From: Ditylenchus dipsaci
Taxonomy: Eukaryota > Nematoda > Chromadorea > Rhabditida > Anguinidae
Assembly (NCBI GenBank): GCA_004194705.1
Contig: SADC01000022.1
Coordinates: 124,001 to 188,000, forward strand
Length of the DNA: 64,000 nucleotides
Direction: 5' to 3'
Shown piece by piece: positions 63,332 to 64,000 of the stretch. The notes under the pieces were generated by a model. That model saw nothing but the letters and a program-made list of their open reading frames with translations, did not search any database and was not told where the DNA came from. How positions within the stretch are numbered: the first letter of the stretch is position 1; each line of letters opens with the position of its first letter. A program made the position numbers and the translations under genes.

Positions 63332-64000
63332 CTGTTCATATTTGTTTTTGTCAGGTCCACCAAAAAAGCAGAGCCAATGTCCACCATAGACTTCATATCT
63401 ACAATAGCAGGGTTGTGCTAGACAGTCAGGCGCTAAAATGAAAATCGAAGAAATACAAAAACTTGCTTTCTGGCTAGGCCAATCATCACATCTACAACCT
63501 GGATCAGTATGGAATGTTAATAAGTATTTGGAATAAGTTGATCTTACAGTTTCTGCAGAGCGAGTCTGCAAAGTTAAATATCTCAAAAATACTGGATTGT
63601 ACGTTTTGAATTTTTTTTACCGTCAGAACGTGTCACAGCCCCATAGTACCCATGTTACTTTTGTTAAAATGAAAATATTCAAGGAGTACTGTCTACGGGC
63701 CGGGCTTAGATTTCAAAATTGTTTTGGGCCAAGCCAAAAGGGTTCTGAGCCGCTAAACACGATTTAATAAAACTTATACTGTCATAAAACCCACCATTTT
63801 GTAAAAATAATATATTTTCGAGATTCCCTTTCGATTGTTTTACTTGCAAATGAATTTTGGTGAGTGGAATTTTTGTCTGTATTTTAATGGCTCACAACAA
63901 ATACAATGCCACAAGAGCCCATTTTTCGAATATGTGGCGAATTATCACAACCTGCAATTAAAATGCTTACCTCAGATCTGAATTCTTGAGCGCATTCGAC
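63332..64000 (-). CDS. second copy of the unidentified gene's 3' exons (partial)
   Basis: Exon 63332-63432 equals 15478-15578 (same 101-bp length, same Cys pattern PCYCRYEVYGGHWLCFF). The start of the next exon (63971-64000, cut by the window) equals 16118-16147. Unlike copy 1, a 97-codon frame (63293-63586) is open across the upstream intron-like stretch because one G is missing near 63507. That openness is probably incidental. Confidence 0.5.

Larger units (their letters stand above)
57224..64000. repeat. direct duplication, copy 2 (runs off the window)
   Basis: Repeats 9346-16146 in the same order and orientation. Copy 2 is shortened mostly by single bases in homopolymers (for example GGGTGG to GGTGG at the mariner end and ACCCGG to ACCGG in the hAT element). 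It also carries real substitutions (AACCCGCG to AACCTGCG) and an extra GTATTTTA-like insert at about 57355. Confidence 0.95.

Overview
This is animal nuclear DNA. It is AT-rich, its genes are split into small exons with GT-AG introns, and it carries many TA- or TTAA-flanked inverted-repeat transposons. A DEG/ENaC sodium channel (a family known only from animals), an IRE1 luminal domain, a TMEM144-type transporter and a DNTTIP1 homologue point to an invertebrate metazoan. I cannot name the phylum from sequence alone.

Layout. 1-9.3 kb has no gene I recognise, only inverted-repeat elements (one nested in another) and a few exon-like tracts. 9.35-16.15 kb is one copy of a large direct duplication. 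It carries a hAT-type miniature element, a dead Tc1/mariner element, several foldbacks and the 3' part of an unidentified minus-strand gene (15.5-16.6 kb) whose upstream side holds a solo LTR. DNTTIP1 lies at 19.0-21.7 kb (+) and TMEM144 at 23.5-29.1 kb (+, about 16 exons). 29.1-36.8 kb is repeat-rich, including a 1.3 kb element with a 116-bp tandem array. A small signal-peptide/single-TM protein lies at 36.8-39.2 kb (+) with a 1.5 kb nested palindrome in an intron. IRE1 luminal-domain exons lie at 41.7-47.7 kb (+); no kinase or RNase exons follow. A DEG/ENaC subunit fills 48.9-56.4 kb (-): I could join 19 exons with consistent splice phases. From 57.2 kb to the window end the sequence repeats 9.35-16.15 kb almost exactly.

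The genes do not form a pathway. DNTTIP1 is a nuclear histone-deacetylase-complex subunit, TMEM144 a multi-pass transporter-like protein, IRE1 the ER stress sensor, and the channel a plasma-membrane cation channel.

The window's most distinctive property is its palindromic, non-autonomous transposons, in at least five end-families: TA/ACCGTATTTCC, TA/CAGTCGA, TTAA/AGG-CATG, ATGGCTTGTTCACG, and ends built from iterated motifs of about 13-16 bp. Many sit inside introns. Several exon joins are off by a single base, usually in or beside homopolymers, and the second duplication copy is shortened mainly at homopolymers. Some broken frames, and perhaps the duplication itself, may therefore be assembly artefacts. 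I found no convincing new multi-gene system.
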